This document shows positions 49,212 through 58,138 of a DNA stretch of 64,000 nucleotides, piece after piece. The stretch is taken from NCBI GenBank assembly GCA_045631525.1, contig JAZQUY010000008.1:1-64000 (forward strand), written 5' to 3'. A program made the translations under genes and the position numbers. Position 1 is the stretch's first letter. The number at the start of each line of letters is the position of its first letter. Under the pieces are notes generated by a model. It saw only the letters and a list, made by a program, of their open reading frames with translations, did no database searches and was not told the origin of the DNA. The DNA comes from SIG440 sp045631525 (GTDB taxonomy: Bacteria > Bacillota > Clostridia > Monoglobales > Monoglobaceae).

Positions 49212-50648
49212 CTATATTCTGTTATAAAGTTCATTAAGGCGCCTGAACCGTTTTTTATCAATGCCGTCAATCTGCTCTTTGGTGACGCGATAACGCCAGT
49301 TGTTTTCAGCACGTCCTGGGAAATTGAGCCGAGTATCTGCGCCGTAACCCAAAATGTCCTGAATGGGAAAAATCACCGTCCCTGCGCTGCTTCCCCAGAT
49401 TGTGCGAAGCATAGAGGAAAGGCCATTGCCCCAATCCTCTGATAAGTAACCGCAATATTCAAGCATCTCACGGCGGTTTTTGTCGTCAAGCTCCCAAAGG
49501 TACCCAAGGAGCGTGTTGTTGTCATGAGTTCCGCTGTATGCAATACAGTTTTCCTTGTAATTATGAGGCTTGTGGGTTGATTCTCCTCCAAAAAACCCAA
49601 ACTGGAAAACTCTCATACCAGGGAAACCACTTTCCTCAACCAAGGCCACAACTGCCTCGGTTATGTCACCCAAATCCTCTGCAATTATAAGCTTTTCACC
49701 TGCAACCTCAGAAATTTTGCTCAGGACATCCATGCCAGGGCCTTTCACCCAATGTCCGTTTTTCGCAGTGGTTTCACTGGCGGGAACCTCCCAAAAAGAC
49801 TCAAATGCACGAAAGTGGTCAATCCGAAGCCCGTCAAAAAGCTCAAGCGCCGATTTCACGCGGTCACACCACCACTTGTATCCCGTCTCTTTCATTTTTT
49901 CCCAGTTGTATAAGGGATTGCCCCAGAGCTGACCATCCGCCGTGAAATAGTCAGGGGGAACTCCCGCCACCGATGTGGGATATCCATTTTCGTCAAGCAA
50001 GAATAAATCACGGTCGAAATACACATCCGAACTGTCGGGTGATACATAAATGGGCATATCACCAATAAGCTCAACGCCTTTTTCATTGGCATATTTTTTT
50101 ATCTCTTTCCACTCTTCAAAAAATTCATACTGAATAAATTTCCATCCAAAAAGTATATCTTTGTCAATATCAGATAGCGTCCATTCTTGCCACGCCTTTT
50201 GGTCATTGGCGGTTTTCAGTGCCATAAACTTGCAAAAGTTTTCTATGTAAGGTTTCTTTGAAATAAACTCTTCAATCTCGCATCTGTCATTCACCCGTTT
50301 TGATGCTGTCATAAGCAAAAAGATTCGTTCCTCCCGAAGCCTTTCAAATTCACAAAGATATGGTGTGGTTTGTTTTGCAGTATCAATCTCTTCCTTTGTT
50401 ATCAAGTCCTTTTCAAAAAGATTTTCAAGGTCAATGAAATACGGATTTCCCGCAAAGGTGGAATATGATTTATATGGCGAGTTGAAATCATCAACAGGGC
50501 AAAAGGGCAGCACCTGCCAATATGAAAACCCGCACTCCCTCAAAAAATCCACAAACTCCCTTGCAGCTTTCCCAAATGAGCCGCAGGAATAATTCCCCCA
50601 AAGGGATGAAATATGCATAAGTACTCCGCTTTTTCGTTCCAAAGTCAT
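49212..50648 (-). CDS. malQ: 4-alpha-glucanotransferase (amylomaltase, GH77)
   Basis: 478 residues. Family start RKSGVLMHISSLWGNYSCGSFG, catalytic nucleophile Asp in GLRIDHFRAFESFWEVPA, acid/base Glu in LIIAEDLGDI and the third acid in YSGTHDNNTLLG. It disproportionates maltodextrins in glycogen/starch use. No other glycogen gene is adjacent. Start choice is uncertain: GGGGG lies only 2-3 nt before the ATG at 50648, and a TTG at 50657 is also in frame. Confidence 0.95.
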   Translation of the reverse strand: MTLERKSGVLMHISSLWGNYSCGSFGKAAREFVDFLRECGFSYWQVLPFCPVDDFNSPYKSYSTFAGNPYFIDLENLFEKDLITKEEIDTAKQTTPYLCEFERLREERIFLLMTASKRVNDRCEIEEFISKKPYIENFCKFMALKTANDQKAWQEWTLSDIDKDILFGWKFIQYEFFEEWKEIKKYANEKGVELIGDMPIYVSPDSSDVYFDRDLFLLDENGYPTSVAGVPPDYFTADGQLWGNPLYNWEKMKETGYKWWCDRVKSALELFDGLRIDHFRAFESFWEVPASETTAKNGHWVKGPGMDVLSKISEVAGEKLIIAEDLGDITEAVVALVEESGFPGMRVFQFGFFGGESTHKPHNYKENCIAYSGTHDNNTLLGYLWELDDKNRREMLEYCGYLSEDWGNGLSSMLRTIWGSSAGTVIFPIQDILGYGADTRLNFPGRAENNWRYRVTKEQIDGIDKKRFRRLNELYNRI

Positions 50649-50775
50649 GGCCCCCAAAAATTAAATTGTTATACTTATTTTACCACACTTAAAAAACTTT
50701 CGCAACAACCAATTATTTGCAGTTTATGAAAATACCCCCTCATCCGTTCCGCAAGCAAAAATAAAAAGACACAAA

Positions 50776-50802
50776 AAAAGAGACGACCGAAGTCGTCTCT
50801 TT
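50776..50802 (-). terminator. terminator of the large SLH gene
   Basis: Perfect 11-bp stem AAAGAGACGAC (50777-50787) with GTCGTCTCTTT (50792-50802), TTCG-type tetraloop on the minus strand, followed by TTTTGTGTCTTTTTATTTTT. A strong terminator, as expected for a highly expressed gene. Confidence 0.95.
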
Positions 50803-50830
50803 AATTTAAAGCTTAATTAATCAACAATGA

Positions 50831-53800
50831 TTATTCAGCGTCGTCGATGCTACCCTTAACGATAACAACGTCTGTAACCTTATCTTCATAAGTTCTTACA
50901 TATACGTGGTCAGCATATGTCTGAGCAACTGCATCAGTCATACCGCTGTGGATAGCTGTGCTGTTGTTAGCTTTGTAGAGGTTACCATTTGTACCATCAT
51001 AGAGAGCTGCGAAGTAACCGAAGTCACCGTATGAACCAGCTTCGATGATTGTTTTATTACCTGTTACGTCAATTACGTAAACGTTAGCACCCTTTGTTGA
51101 GAGCTTGTATGTGGAACCACCATTGATTGTAGCTTCCTGAGTCTTCTTGTTGTAGCCTGTAACAACACCGCCGTCAAATACTTCGTTTGTACCAGCTGCG
51201 AGAACTGCTGTTGCAAGAACTGTAGCGTTGTCGCTTGCGAGGTTCTTGTCTCTGATAGCAACCCAAACATCGTCAGCGTCGCCGTTACCAGCAGTAGCAC
51301 CATCCTGGTTATCATCTGAAACTTCATAAGCTGCACCGAAGTCATATACAGCAGCTACGCTTGAGATAAGACCATTTGAACCAACCTTGATCTTAGCGAT
51401 ATCGCCTTCTGAAATCCAGCTAGCTGCAGCTGTAGCAGCATCAGCTGTTGTCTTAGCTGTTACTTCTTCGCCGTTTGCAAGGTATGTGATTTCAAGAATG
51501 CTTTCGTCTGCATCGTTAGTTGCAGAACTAACTTCCTTAACAACTGCAATGTTTGCTGTTGTGCTTACTGCAAGTGAAGCCTTTTCAACAACGATGATGT
51601 TTACTGTGTCAGCCTTTGCATCCATGTAAGAAGCAAGTACGTCAACTGTATCTTTGTCGTTGAGGTCAGCAAGTGTTGCAACTGCACAATCATCTGCATC
51701 GTAACCTGTGATAGAACCACCTGAACGAGTAGCGTCAACTACAAATACGATTGTGTCTGCTTCAACATAACCACCAGCAGTGTTTCCAGCATCATTTGCA
51801 CCACTACCTGTTGTCAAAGTGAACTTGTTGTTTTCAGCGTCAAATTCAAGATCTGTAGCACCAAGTGTCTTTACATTGAACTTAGCATTTGATACGCCGT
51901 CATGACCTTCTTCTGTAAGCTTTGTGATAACGCCGTCAGCATTAGCTTCGTAACGAACTACTGCACCAATGTAACCATTGATTGTAGACCAGTAACCACT
52001 GTCACCTGAAACAACACCTGTTGCACTTACTGTCCAGTTTGTGAGGTCAACGATAGCATCAGAAGCACCATTAGCTTCAAGTCTAAAGTTGTTCTTGAGA
52101 GGCATAATCTTTACGCCATCAGCTGTAAGTACCTGGAGTTTGATGTCAGGTGTAGAACCGCCGAATTCAGCAGCCTTAGCAGATGCGCCAAGAACGAAGC
52201 CGTATTTAGCGCTGCTAGAAATGCCACCATCTTCTACGAATGCAGCAATCTTGCCAAATTCGTCGATGTAGATTGTGCCGCCAAGGTTGATTTCGAGCTT
52301 GTCAGCGTCGAAGTGACCTTCAGCTGCATCATACCATGTGCCATCAATTCTGTAAGCAGTACCTGTTGCAGATGTGTTAGAGTTCTTTGTAGAAGCAACT
52401 GTACCTGTAATCTGTGTACCGATAACTTCCATAACGATGTAGTTTGCATTGTAGCCTGTAGCGTAGATAGAAACGATATCCCATTCAGCAAGGTCAGCTA
52501 CGTCAATTACTTCGCCGTCTTTCTTAACAATGAGAACTTTGCTTTCGTCTTCAAGGTCATACTTGATTGAATCTCTGCTGATTGCACCAGCAACAAGGTT
52601 CTTAAATGTAACTTTTGATTTTCCAACTTCGTCAACAACACCTGTTGCAGCGTAGTCAACAAATACTACATCATAACCATTTGACTCGTCGTTGTCAATA
52701 AATTTAATTGTACCACCGTAAGCTGTGATACCAGAAACTTCTGTAGCAATGTCAACTGAAGATGTAATTGCTGTGTAAACACCATTTACAACAAGAACAG
52801 CACCTGCTTCAATTTTGATATCAGTTGTGTCATTAGCGCCTTCTTTGTAATAAGCAACATCAGAAATTGCTGTAACAACACCGCCTGAAACAGAAGCAAC
52901 ACCGCCAGCATCATACTGGTCAAGGTCGATAACGAGTTCTTTGTTTCTGTTTGTGTCAACAGCTACTGAAAGAAGTTCGAATTCGTCTTTTGCATTAGCC
53001 TTTGTGTAAGCGATAACGCTGCGGCCGAGGAGACCTTCAGCATCAAGGTCACCAACGAGATATTCGTTGTTAGCCTTCTGAGCAAACTTCTTGTTTTCTG
53101 TGCCGTAATCATCAACTACAGCGATCCAAACCTTTGAAGGTTCGTTTGTATCGATTGTCTTTGAGCCATAAATGCTTGTGTAATCGTTAGCGTAGAGGAT
53201 ACCTCTGATCTTAACGTAACCAAGGTTTTCGCTCATAAGAGTTTTGTAACCCTTTGTTGTTGTAGCAGGATAGTAACCACCAGCGCCACCGTTCATTGTA
53301 GCATCATAGATGTACTCTGTAACAAGTTCACCTTCAGCGATCTTGTATTCAACTTCGCCGTTTGTGTTCCAACCAGCCTGAATCATAAGAGGTGTGTCGA
53401 TAGCATTTGCAAGAATCTGTGCAACTGTACCACGGTTAGCTTCCTGACCTACTGCTGCGTTAGCAACTGCAAGTGCTACATTGTATCTCTGAGCTGCTGC
53501 GAGGTAACCTGTGGGGTAACCACCGTTCTTTTCAGCAAAAGGTGTGTAGCCAAGTGTAGCCATTACCATCTTGATAGCCTGTTCATAGAGAACCGGATCT
53601 TCAGGACCGAAGTTTCCGTCGCCGTAGCCGTTGATGATGCCCATGCCAGCTGCATTTGCAATGAAACCTGATGCCCAGTGTGTGCTGGGAACATCTGTAA
53701 AGTTTGTGTTTGCAGCAGCCTTAGCTGTTTCGCCATAGCCCTGGATTCTAGCGATAAGAGCAGCCATTTCAGCTCTTGTTACGCCATCTTCAGGTCTGTA

Positions 53801-53965
53801 ACCGTTGTCATCGCCTTCAACGATGCCCAACTTTGTCAATGTTTCTACTGCTTCGTAATATGCGCTGTCCTCAGGAACATCAGCATAGGTTGCACCAAAT
53901 GCAACTGTTGTGAGTGCGAGAGCAAATACGCAAACCAAAGCAATCACTTTTTTGAGATTTAACAT
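50831..53965 (-). CDS. large SLH-domain protein, candidate main S-layer protein
   Basis: 1044 residues, the longest gene here. Signal peptide (MLNLKKVIALVCVFALALTT, VAFGA), SLH 1 (about 25-80: YADVPEDSAYYEAVETLTKL, RAEMAALIARI), SLH 2 (about 87-143: FTDVPSTHWASGFIANAAGM, FGPEDPVLYEQAIKM) and a degenerate SLH 3. The rest is acidic, Ala/Asp/Val/Gly-rich and beta-rich, with almost no Cys. It shares a block pattern with the protein at 12139-15060. A consensus promoter, a leader of about 160 nt, a strong terminator and a uniform codon choice all suggest very high expression, as for S-layer proteins. Confidence 0.9.
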   Translation of the reverse strand: MLNLKKVIALVCVFALALTTVAFGATYADVPEDSAYYEAVETLTKLGIVEGDDNGYRPEDGVTRAEMAALIARIQGYGETAKAAANTNFTDVPSTHWASGFIANAAGMGIINGYGDGNFGPEDPVLYEQAIKMVMATLGYTPFAEKNGGYPTGYLAAAQRYNVALAVANAAVGQEANRGTVAQILANAIDTPLMIQAGWNTNGEVEYKIAEGELVTEYIYDATMNGGAGGYYPATTTKGYKTLMSENLGYVKIRGILYANDYTSIYGSKTIDTNEPSKVWIAVVDDYGTENKKFAQKANNEYLVGDLDAEGLLGRSVIAYTKANAKDEFELLSVAVDTNRNKELVIDLDQYDAGGVASVSGGVVTAISDVAYYKEGANDTTDIKIEAGAVLVVNGVYTAITSSVDIATEVSGITAYGGTIKFIDNDESNGYDVVFVDYAATGVVDEVGKSKVTFKNLVAGAISRDSIKYDLEDESKVLIVKKDGEVIDVADLAEWDIVSIYATGYNANYIVMEVIGTQITGTVASTKNSNTSATGTAYRIDGTWYDAAEGHFDADKLEINLGGTIYIDEFGKIAAFVEDGGISSSAKYGFVLGASAKAAEFGGSTPDIKLQVLTADGVKIMPLKNNFRLEANGASDAIVDLTNWTVSATGVVSGDSGYWSTINGYIGAVVRYEANADGVITKLTEEGHDGVSNAKFNVKTLGATDLEFDAENNKFTLTTGSGANDAGNTAGGYVEADTIVFVVDATRSGGSITGYDADDCAVATLADLNDKDTVDVLASYMDAKADTVNIIVVEKASLAVSTTANIAVVKEVSSATNDADESILEITYLANGEEVTAKTTADAATAAASWISEGDIAKIKVGSNGLISSVAAVYDFGAAYEVSDDNQDGATAGNGDADDVWVAIRDKNLASDNATVLATAVLAAGTNEVFDGGVVTGYNKKTQEATINGGSTYKLSTKGANVYVIDVTGNKTIIEAGSYGDFGYFAALYDGTNGNLYKANNSTAIHSGMTDAVAQTYADHVYVRTYEDKVTDVVIVKGSIDDAE

Positions 53966-54045
53966 AGTCTCAAATCCTCCTTGAATAAAATATATATTTG
54001 TTAATTTTTTTTACAAAGTAATGAATATCAACGGGTATGTGTTTA

Positions 54046-54094
54046 CACCTCACCACCGCTTTCAGCGGAGCCTCTCCTCAAGGAGAAGCCTTGG
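54046..54094 (-). repeat. palindromic dispersed-type repeat in the SLH leader
   Basis: Two adjacent hairpins, CCGCT/AGCGG (54056-54068) and TCTCCT/AGGAGA (54073-54086), flanked by CCTCACCA and GCCTTGGG. This layout (GGCTTCTCC...GGAGAGGCTCCGC...GGTGAGG on the minus strand) resembles the short GC-rich palindromic repeats scattered between genes in many clostridial genomes. Much richer in GC than its surroundings. Only one copy is in the window. Confidence 0.6.
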
Positions 54095-54133
54095 GCGAGC
54101 ATCAAAACATAACACTCCCATTAACTTAGGTTG

Positions 54134-54163
54134 ATTATATCACCAAAACACCGTCTATGTCAA
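54134..54163 (-). promoter_or_regulatory. strong promoter of the large SLH gene
   Basis: Minus strand: perfect TTGACA (54158-54163), 18-nt spacer, perfect TATAAT (54134-54139). Expected start near 54127, giving a leader of about 160 nt. Confidence 0.9.
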
Positions 54164-54389
54164 CACGAATTTGAAAATGTAACATATTTGTAATACATTT
54201 TCAACTCTTTTGTCAAACTAAGTACGGTGAAACCTATATATTGATAAAAAATTATCTCTTTATGTCATATATTGTACTATCAAGAAAGCAATATGTCAAG
54301 GCTTTTTGGAAAATTTGGTAAAATTTTCTGTCCTTTTGGTATATTTTTTTATTTATTATATAATTATATAGGAAGAAACTCAGAAAAAA

Positions 54390-55700
54390 TCATATTCCGA
54401 TAAGAGTTTCTATCTCCAAAAAGCTTCTTTCTGCATATTTTTGAGCCTTTTCCTTTTTGTCCTTTATGCGAACTCCCAGCTCTTCAAATATACCAAAGTT
54501 CACATTCATAGGTTGAAAATCATCTACCGCAGGGTTTGATATATAATTTGCCAGTGCTCCAAGGGCAGTTTTTGATGTAATCTTGGGTGTCTCCTTGCCA
54601 AGAACAGCACTCGCCGCCGATATTCCCGCCCAAAGACCTGATGCAGCAGATTCTATATATCCCTCAACCCCTGTTATTTGCCCTGCAAAATAAACTTTGG
54701 GCAATTCTTTCATATTGTAATTATCGGTCAGGCACTGGGGAGAGTTTATATAAGTATTGCGGTGCATAACCCCATATCTGACAAATTCCGCATTTTGAAG
54801 TCCTGGTATCATCCCAAACACCCGTTTTTGCTCGCCGAATTTCAGGTGAGTCTGAAAACCCACTATGTTATACATACTGGCTGCAGCATTGTCCTGGCGG
54901 AGCTGCACCACCGCATAGGGATGGCTTCCGTCATGGGGGCTTGTCAACCCCACAGGCTTGAGCGGTCCAAACCGCATAGTGTCCTCACCACGAGATGCCA
55001 TAACCTCAATGGGCATACACCCCTCGAACACCTTTGGGTTTTCAACACCCTCGTGAACAGCGGCACACTCAGCAGTCACAAGGGCATTTCGAAAGGCTAT
55101 ATATTCTTCCTTATTCATAGGGCAGTTGATATAGTCGTCACCGCCCTTGCCATATCTTGCCGCTTTGAACGCTTTGGTCATGTCAATGCTGTCGTACGCC
55201 ACAATGGGCGCCGCCGCATCAAAAAAGTGCAGTCCATCGCCACCCGTAAGCTTGGCTATGCATTCTGAAATTCCGTCAGATGCCAAAGGGCCTGCCGCTA
55301 TAACAGTATATTCATCGGTGTTGATTTCTGTTACTTCTTCAGATACCACCTCTATCAATTCACAGCTCTTTATTTTTTCTGTAACCATTTTTGAAAAGCC
55401 CTCACGGTCAACTGCAAGCGCTCCCCCCGCAGGGACACGGGTGGCATCTGCGCACTCCATAATGAGCGAGCCTAATTTTCGCATTTCTTCTTTCAAAAGT
55501 CCTACCGCATTGTATATTCCGTCGGCGCGCAGAGAGTTGCTACACACAAGCTCCGCAAAGTCTGGAGTTTTGTGGGCGGGGGACATTTTTTTTGGTTTCA
55601 TTTCAAAAAGCTGAACGCTTACCCCGCGTTTTGCCAGCTGCCACGCCGCTTCACAGCCAGCCAGTCCTGCGCCGATTATCTTTACTGTTTTTTCTTCCAT
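54390..55700 (-). CDS. trmFO: tRNA m5U54 methyltransferase TrmFO (folate/FAD-dependent)
   Basis: 436 residues. FAD-binding start KIIGAGLAGCEAAWQLAKRG, the FEMKPKKMSPAHKT and LVCSNSLRAD motifs, and the C-terminal GQITGVEGYIESAASGL region. It uses methylene-tetrahydrofolate to make ribothymidine 54 in tRNAs, the Gram-positive alternative to TrmA. GGAAAGG before the ATG. Confidence 0.97.
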   Translation of the reverse strand: MEEKTVKIIGAGLAGCEAAWQLAKRGVSVQLFEMKPKKMSPAHKTPDFAELVCSNSLRADGIYNAVGLLKEEMRKLGSLIMECADATRVPAGGALAVDREGFSKMVTEKIKSCELIEVVSEEVTEINTDEYTVIAAGPLASDGISECIAKLTGGDGLHFFDAAAPIVAYDSIDMTKAFKAARYGKGGDDYINCPMNKEEYIAFRNALVTAECAAVHEGVENPKVFEGCMPIEVMASRGEDTMRFGPLKPVGLTSPHDGSHPYAVVQLRQDNAAASMYNIVGFQTHLKFGEQKRVFGMIPGLQNAEFVRYGVMHRNTYINSPQCLTDNYNMKELPKVYFAGQITGVEGYIESAASGLWAGISAASAVLGKETPKITSKTALGALANYISNPAVDDFQPMNVNFGIFEELGVRIKDKKEKAQKYAERSFLEIETLIGI

Positions 55701-55770
55701 GGTTTGTCTTTTCCTTTCGGATGATTTCTTTCATATATACTATCACAAACCCTGGCTGTTTGCAAGCATT

Positions 55771-56679
55771 TTAAAGCCCTACCGTCATAGCGCCCAAAAG
55801 AACAGGCAGCGTTTCCCGATAAATCGTTGGGAATTGTGACAGAGGCAGTGGGTTTTGACCTTCGCCCACCTCAATGGTAAAACCTGTACGACGGAATTCG
55901 TTCACAAACCAATCCTTGTAGCCGCCGTATGAGGCAATCCCCTCTGTCTGGTCAATGCGATATGGTGAAATTCTTTCAAAAGCCTTGGCGATTTTCAAGG
56001 AAATCGGCGGTTCTTTCTTTTGAAAGCCGTGGTATATCACCTTGCCCTGACTGTGAAAAGCTATCGTCATTTTGAAATTGTGTTCACGGGTAAATCTCAC
56101 AAGAGCGCGGCTTTCCGGCTCAGAAAAAGGGACCTCGCCCGAATAACGAGTGGGACCGGGGCCAAATATGCCGTATTCTTTTTCCATTTTCTTTGACATT
56201 TCCCACATTCCATCATAGTTGTGATTCAGGTCAACTCCACGGGCATTTGCCTGCCATCTGCCAAAATTTTCCGAGCCGTTGAACTTTATCAGCTGATTTT
56301 TGAGTTCCATGCTCAAATGCTGCGGAATGCCCGACGCCACCAGATGCACTCCATCGGGGTTTACCATTGGAACTATGTAAAGTGACGTTTTCTTCGCCAG
56401 TGCTTTTGGCAAAAATCCGCCAAAGCCCACATTTTTCTTTTCGGCCCCAAGAAAATCTGCGGCGAATTTCATTAAAAGTTGCGCAGTTATCCATTCCATT
56501 CCGTGATGCGCACCGTTAAACGAAATTTTATTTTCGCCTCTCCCCAGTCTTATGTAAAAAAGGTCTTTACCCCACACGGATTTTCCTATGCTTCCCCACT
56601 CAACTTCCGGGAAATCTTTCACCAAACGATTCATATCCTTTTTTAACCGCTCATGTGTGTATACTGTATCTTTTTTCAC
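55771..56679 (-). CDS. M14-family zinc carboxypeptidase
   Basis: 302 residues. Zinc ligands in GAHHGMEW (His and Glu, about 56-63) and AFHSQG (His, about 206), substrate-site Arg/Asn region QANARGVDLNHNYDG, and the catalytic Glu in FTIEVGEGQNPL (about 271). It resembles gamma-D-glutamyl-diamino-acid peptidases of the Bacillus ENP1 type that cut murein peptides. No signal peptide is seen, so it acts in the cytoplasm or in the mother cell. GTG start with GGGAG at 8 nt. A sigma-E-like promoter lies upstream, tying it to sporulation (inference). Confidence 0.88.
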   Translation of the reverse strand: MKKDTVYTHERLKKDMNRLVKDFPEVEWGSIGKSVWGKDLFYIRLGRGENKISFNGAHHGMEWITAQLLMKFAADFLGAEKKNVGFGGFLPKALAKKTSLYIVPMVNPDGVHLVASGIPQHLSMELKNQLIKFNGSENFGRWQANARGVDLNHNYDGMWEMSKKMEKEYGIFGPGPTRYSGEVPFSEPESRALVRFTREHNFKMTIAFHSQGKVIYHGFQKKEPPISLKIAKAFERISPYRIDQTEGIASYGGYKDWFVNEFRRTGFTIEVGEGQNPLPLSQFPTIYRETLPVLLGAMTVGL

Positions 56680-56718
56680 AAAATCAACTCCCTGATATCA
56701 TAAAAAATCATCTTTTAA

Positions 56719-56746
56719 AATATATGAGAAAAGAATGAAAGTATGC
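56719..56746 (-). promoter_or_regulatory. sigma-E-like promoter of the M14 peptidase
   Basis: Minus strand: GCATACT (56740-56746; consensus KMATATT, one mismatch), 13-nt spacer, CATATATT (56719-56726; consensus CATACANT, one mismatch). Start expected about 33 nt before the GTG codon. Confidence 0.55.
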
Positions 56747-56780
56747 CCTCTCGTTTTGTTTATCGTACAACAAACAAAAC

Positions 56781-56812
56781 AAAAAGCCGCAGCATTACTT
56801 GCTTTGGCTTTT
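56781..56812 (-). terminator. terminator of spoIIP
   Basis: AAAAAGCC-GCAGCA (56781-56794) pairs imperfectly with TGCTTTGGCTTTT (56799-56812); on the minus strand TTTTTGTTTTG follows. The stem reaches the spoIIP stop codon. Confidence 0.85.
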
Positions 56813-58010
56813 ATAAGCTATTCAAAAAATCCGCAATTTCTTCTGCTCCCAAAGTTGCACCGCGCACAGCTTCTTCCATTGTGTTTCCGCTGCTACCCAC
56901 CTCAAGAATGAGGCTGCCTTTTGTGAGATGCCCATTGAAGCGTTCGTTTCTGAGGTTTATTCCCCTCATAAGTGTTGGGTATTTTTTGCTGATATGATTT
57001 TGGAGCTTTACTGCAAACTTCATATTGTTTCGCCAATCTGGATGCTCAAGTCCACCGCCCGAGGTTCCAACCACAAACATCAGCTGTGCAGTTTCCTTGC
57101 CGTCAATTTTCGTGACGAATTTTGCCTTGCTTCCGTCATCATAAACAAAAGCGTCGCGGTGTATATCAAGAACAATCTTTATCTCTTTGTTTTTTGAAAG
57201 ATGTTTTTCCACCGTTTTTCTGGAATTCTCATAAGAGCCGTTAAAGTTCGGATGGTCGTGGAGAGTTTTGTCGTGAATTACTTTGATCCCCTTTTCCTCA
57301 AAAACGTCTTTTACCGCCTCGCCCACCTTTATTACATTTTTCGTTTCATCAAGATTTCTATCACTTTTATCTGTCTGGTAGCTCTTTTCCCCCGCCTCTG
57401 CATAGCTTTCGGTTGCGTGGGTGTGAACAATCAGCACTTCAGGGGGCGAACCGTTCGTTCCAAATTCAAGCTTTGATGAAAGCATTTCGTCAATATTCAC
57501 TCCAAAATTTGTGTCGTTACGGACAAGAATCTTTCCATGCTTCTCCCCAAACGTTTTTGACTGACTTGAATCAACCGCCTTGATGGGATATTCCTTGCTT
57601 TGCGCTTCCTCTTTCACGTTTCTTTTTTCAGCAATCAGCTCACCGACCAGTTGGTTTGCTTGTGCCGCAAGATAGCCGCCACTGACCGTCCTCACAAGAG
57701 GCATCTGTCCAAAAATCACAGTGCGGCTGTCTTTCGGGTCAAAGCCAAGAGTGAAACTTATGCCTTTCCCTATCCATCTTTCCATAAAGCCAGCTTCATC
57801 CCTGCCGTTTTCTTCACCCGTCCACAAGGCAGGAAGACTTTCCATTACAATCTTCTCATTGTTTAAGAATTCCCCTGCAAAAAGCCTGCCTGCATCGGCA
57901 ATTTCCAGATTTATAATTGAAAGACATGAAATCACTGTTATTATTGCAATTTCAAGTCCACGTTTTACCACCTTCTTGGCATCAATAACCACTGCTCTGT
58001 AATGCTTCAT
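56811..58010 (-). CDS. spoIIP: stage II sporulation protein P
   Basis: 399 residues from the ATG with AAAGGA upstream; the longer frame to 58070 has no family resemblance. One membrane helix (about 16-38) is followed by an outside domain with the amidase/endopeptidase motifs IVHTHATESYAE (about 217), VLDIHRDAF (about 285) and a C-terminal ILEVGSSGNTMEEA. SpoIIP, with SpoIID and SpoIIM, degrades septal peptidoglycan during engulfment. A good sigma-E-like promoter precedes it. Confidence 0.96.
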   Translation of the reverse strand: MKHYRAVVIDAKKVVKRGLEIAIITVISCLSIINLEIADAGRLFAGEFLNNEKIVMESLPALWTGEENGRDEAGFMERWIGKGISFTLGFDPKDSRTVIFGQMPLVRTVSGGYLAAQANQLVGELIAEKRNVKEEAQSKEYPIKAVDSSQSKTFGEKHGKILVRNDTNFGVNIDEMLSSKLEFGTNGSPPEVLIVHTHATESYAEAGEKSYQTDKSDRNLDETKNVIKVGEAVKDVFEEKGIKVIHDKTLHDHPNFNGSYENSRKTVEKHLSKNKEIKIVLDIHRDAFVYDDGSKAKFVTKIDGKETAQLMFVVGTSGGGLEHPDWRNNMKFAVKLQNHISKKYPTLMRGINLRNERFNGHLTKGSLILEVGSSGNTMEEAVRGATLGAEEIADFLNSL

Positions 58011-58068
58011 GGGTACATTCCTTTCTCTTTTGACAAATAGCCCATTTCCTTTGGACATCCTATAAAAC

Positions 58069-58097
58069 ACTATATGAAAAAATCTTTTTATATATTC
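58069..58097 (-). promoter_or_regulatory. sigma-E-like promoter of spoIIP
   Basis: Minus strand: GAATATA (58091-58097; consensus KMATATT, one mismatch), 14-nt spacer, CATATAGT (58069-58076; consensus CATACANT, one mismatch). spoIIP has a sigma-E promoter in Bacillus subtilis. Confidence 0.65.
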
Positions 58098-58100
58098 CCC

Positions 58101-58130
58101 AAAAAGAAAAGGAAGTGAAATTTCACTCCC
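58101..58130 (-). terminator. terminator of the isomerase gene
   Basis: GGGAGTGAAA pairs with TTTCACTTCC (58111-58130) as a near-perfect palindrome; on the minus strand TTTTCTTTTTG follows. It abuts the spoIIP promoter. Confidence 0.8.
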
Positions 58131-58138
58131 TCAAAAAA

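Larger units (their letters stand above)
53966..54389. other. long leader and intergenic region upstream of the SLH gene
   Basis: Holds the SLH promoter (54134-54163), a roughly 160-nt untranslated leader with a palindromic repeat (54046-54094), the AAGGAGG site before 53965, and an AT-rich stretch reaching the end of trmFO. A weak hairpin spans the trmFO stop (GAAACTC at 54375-54381 with GAGTTTC at 54404-54410), a possible poor terminator. No gene seen. Confidence 0.7.

Noticed and set aside
54678..55268. 196-residue plus-strand frame opposite trmFO
   Set aside because: Antisense shadow of trmFO, whose conserved motifs fix the true frame.
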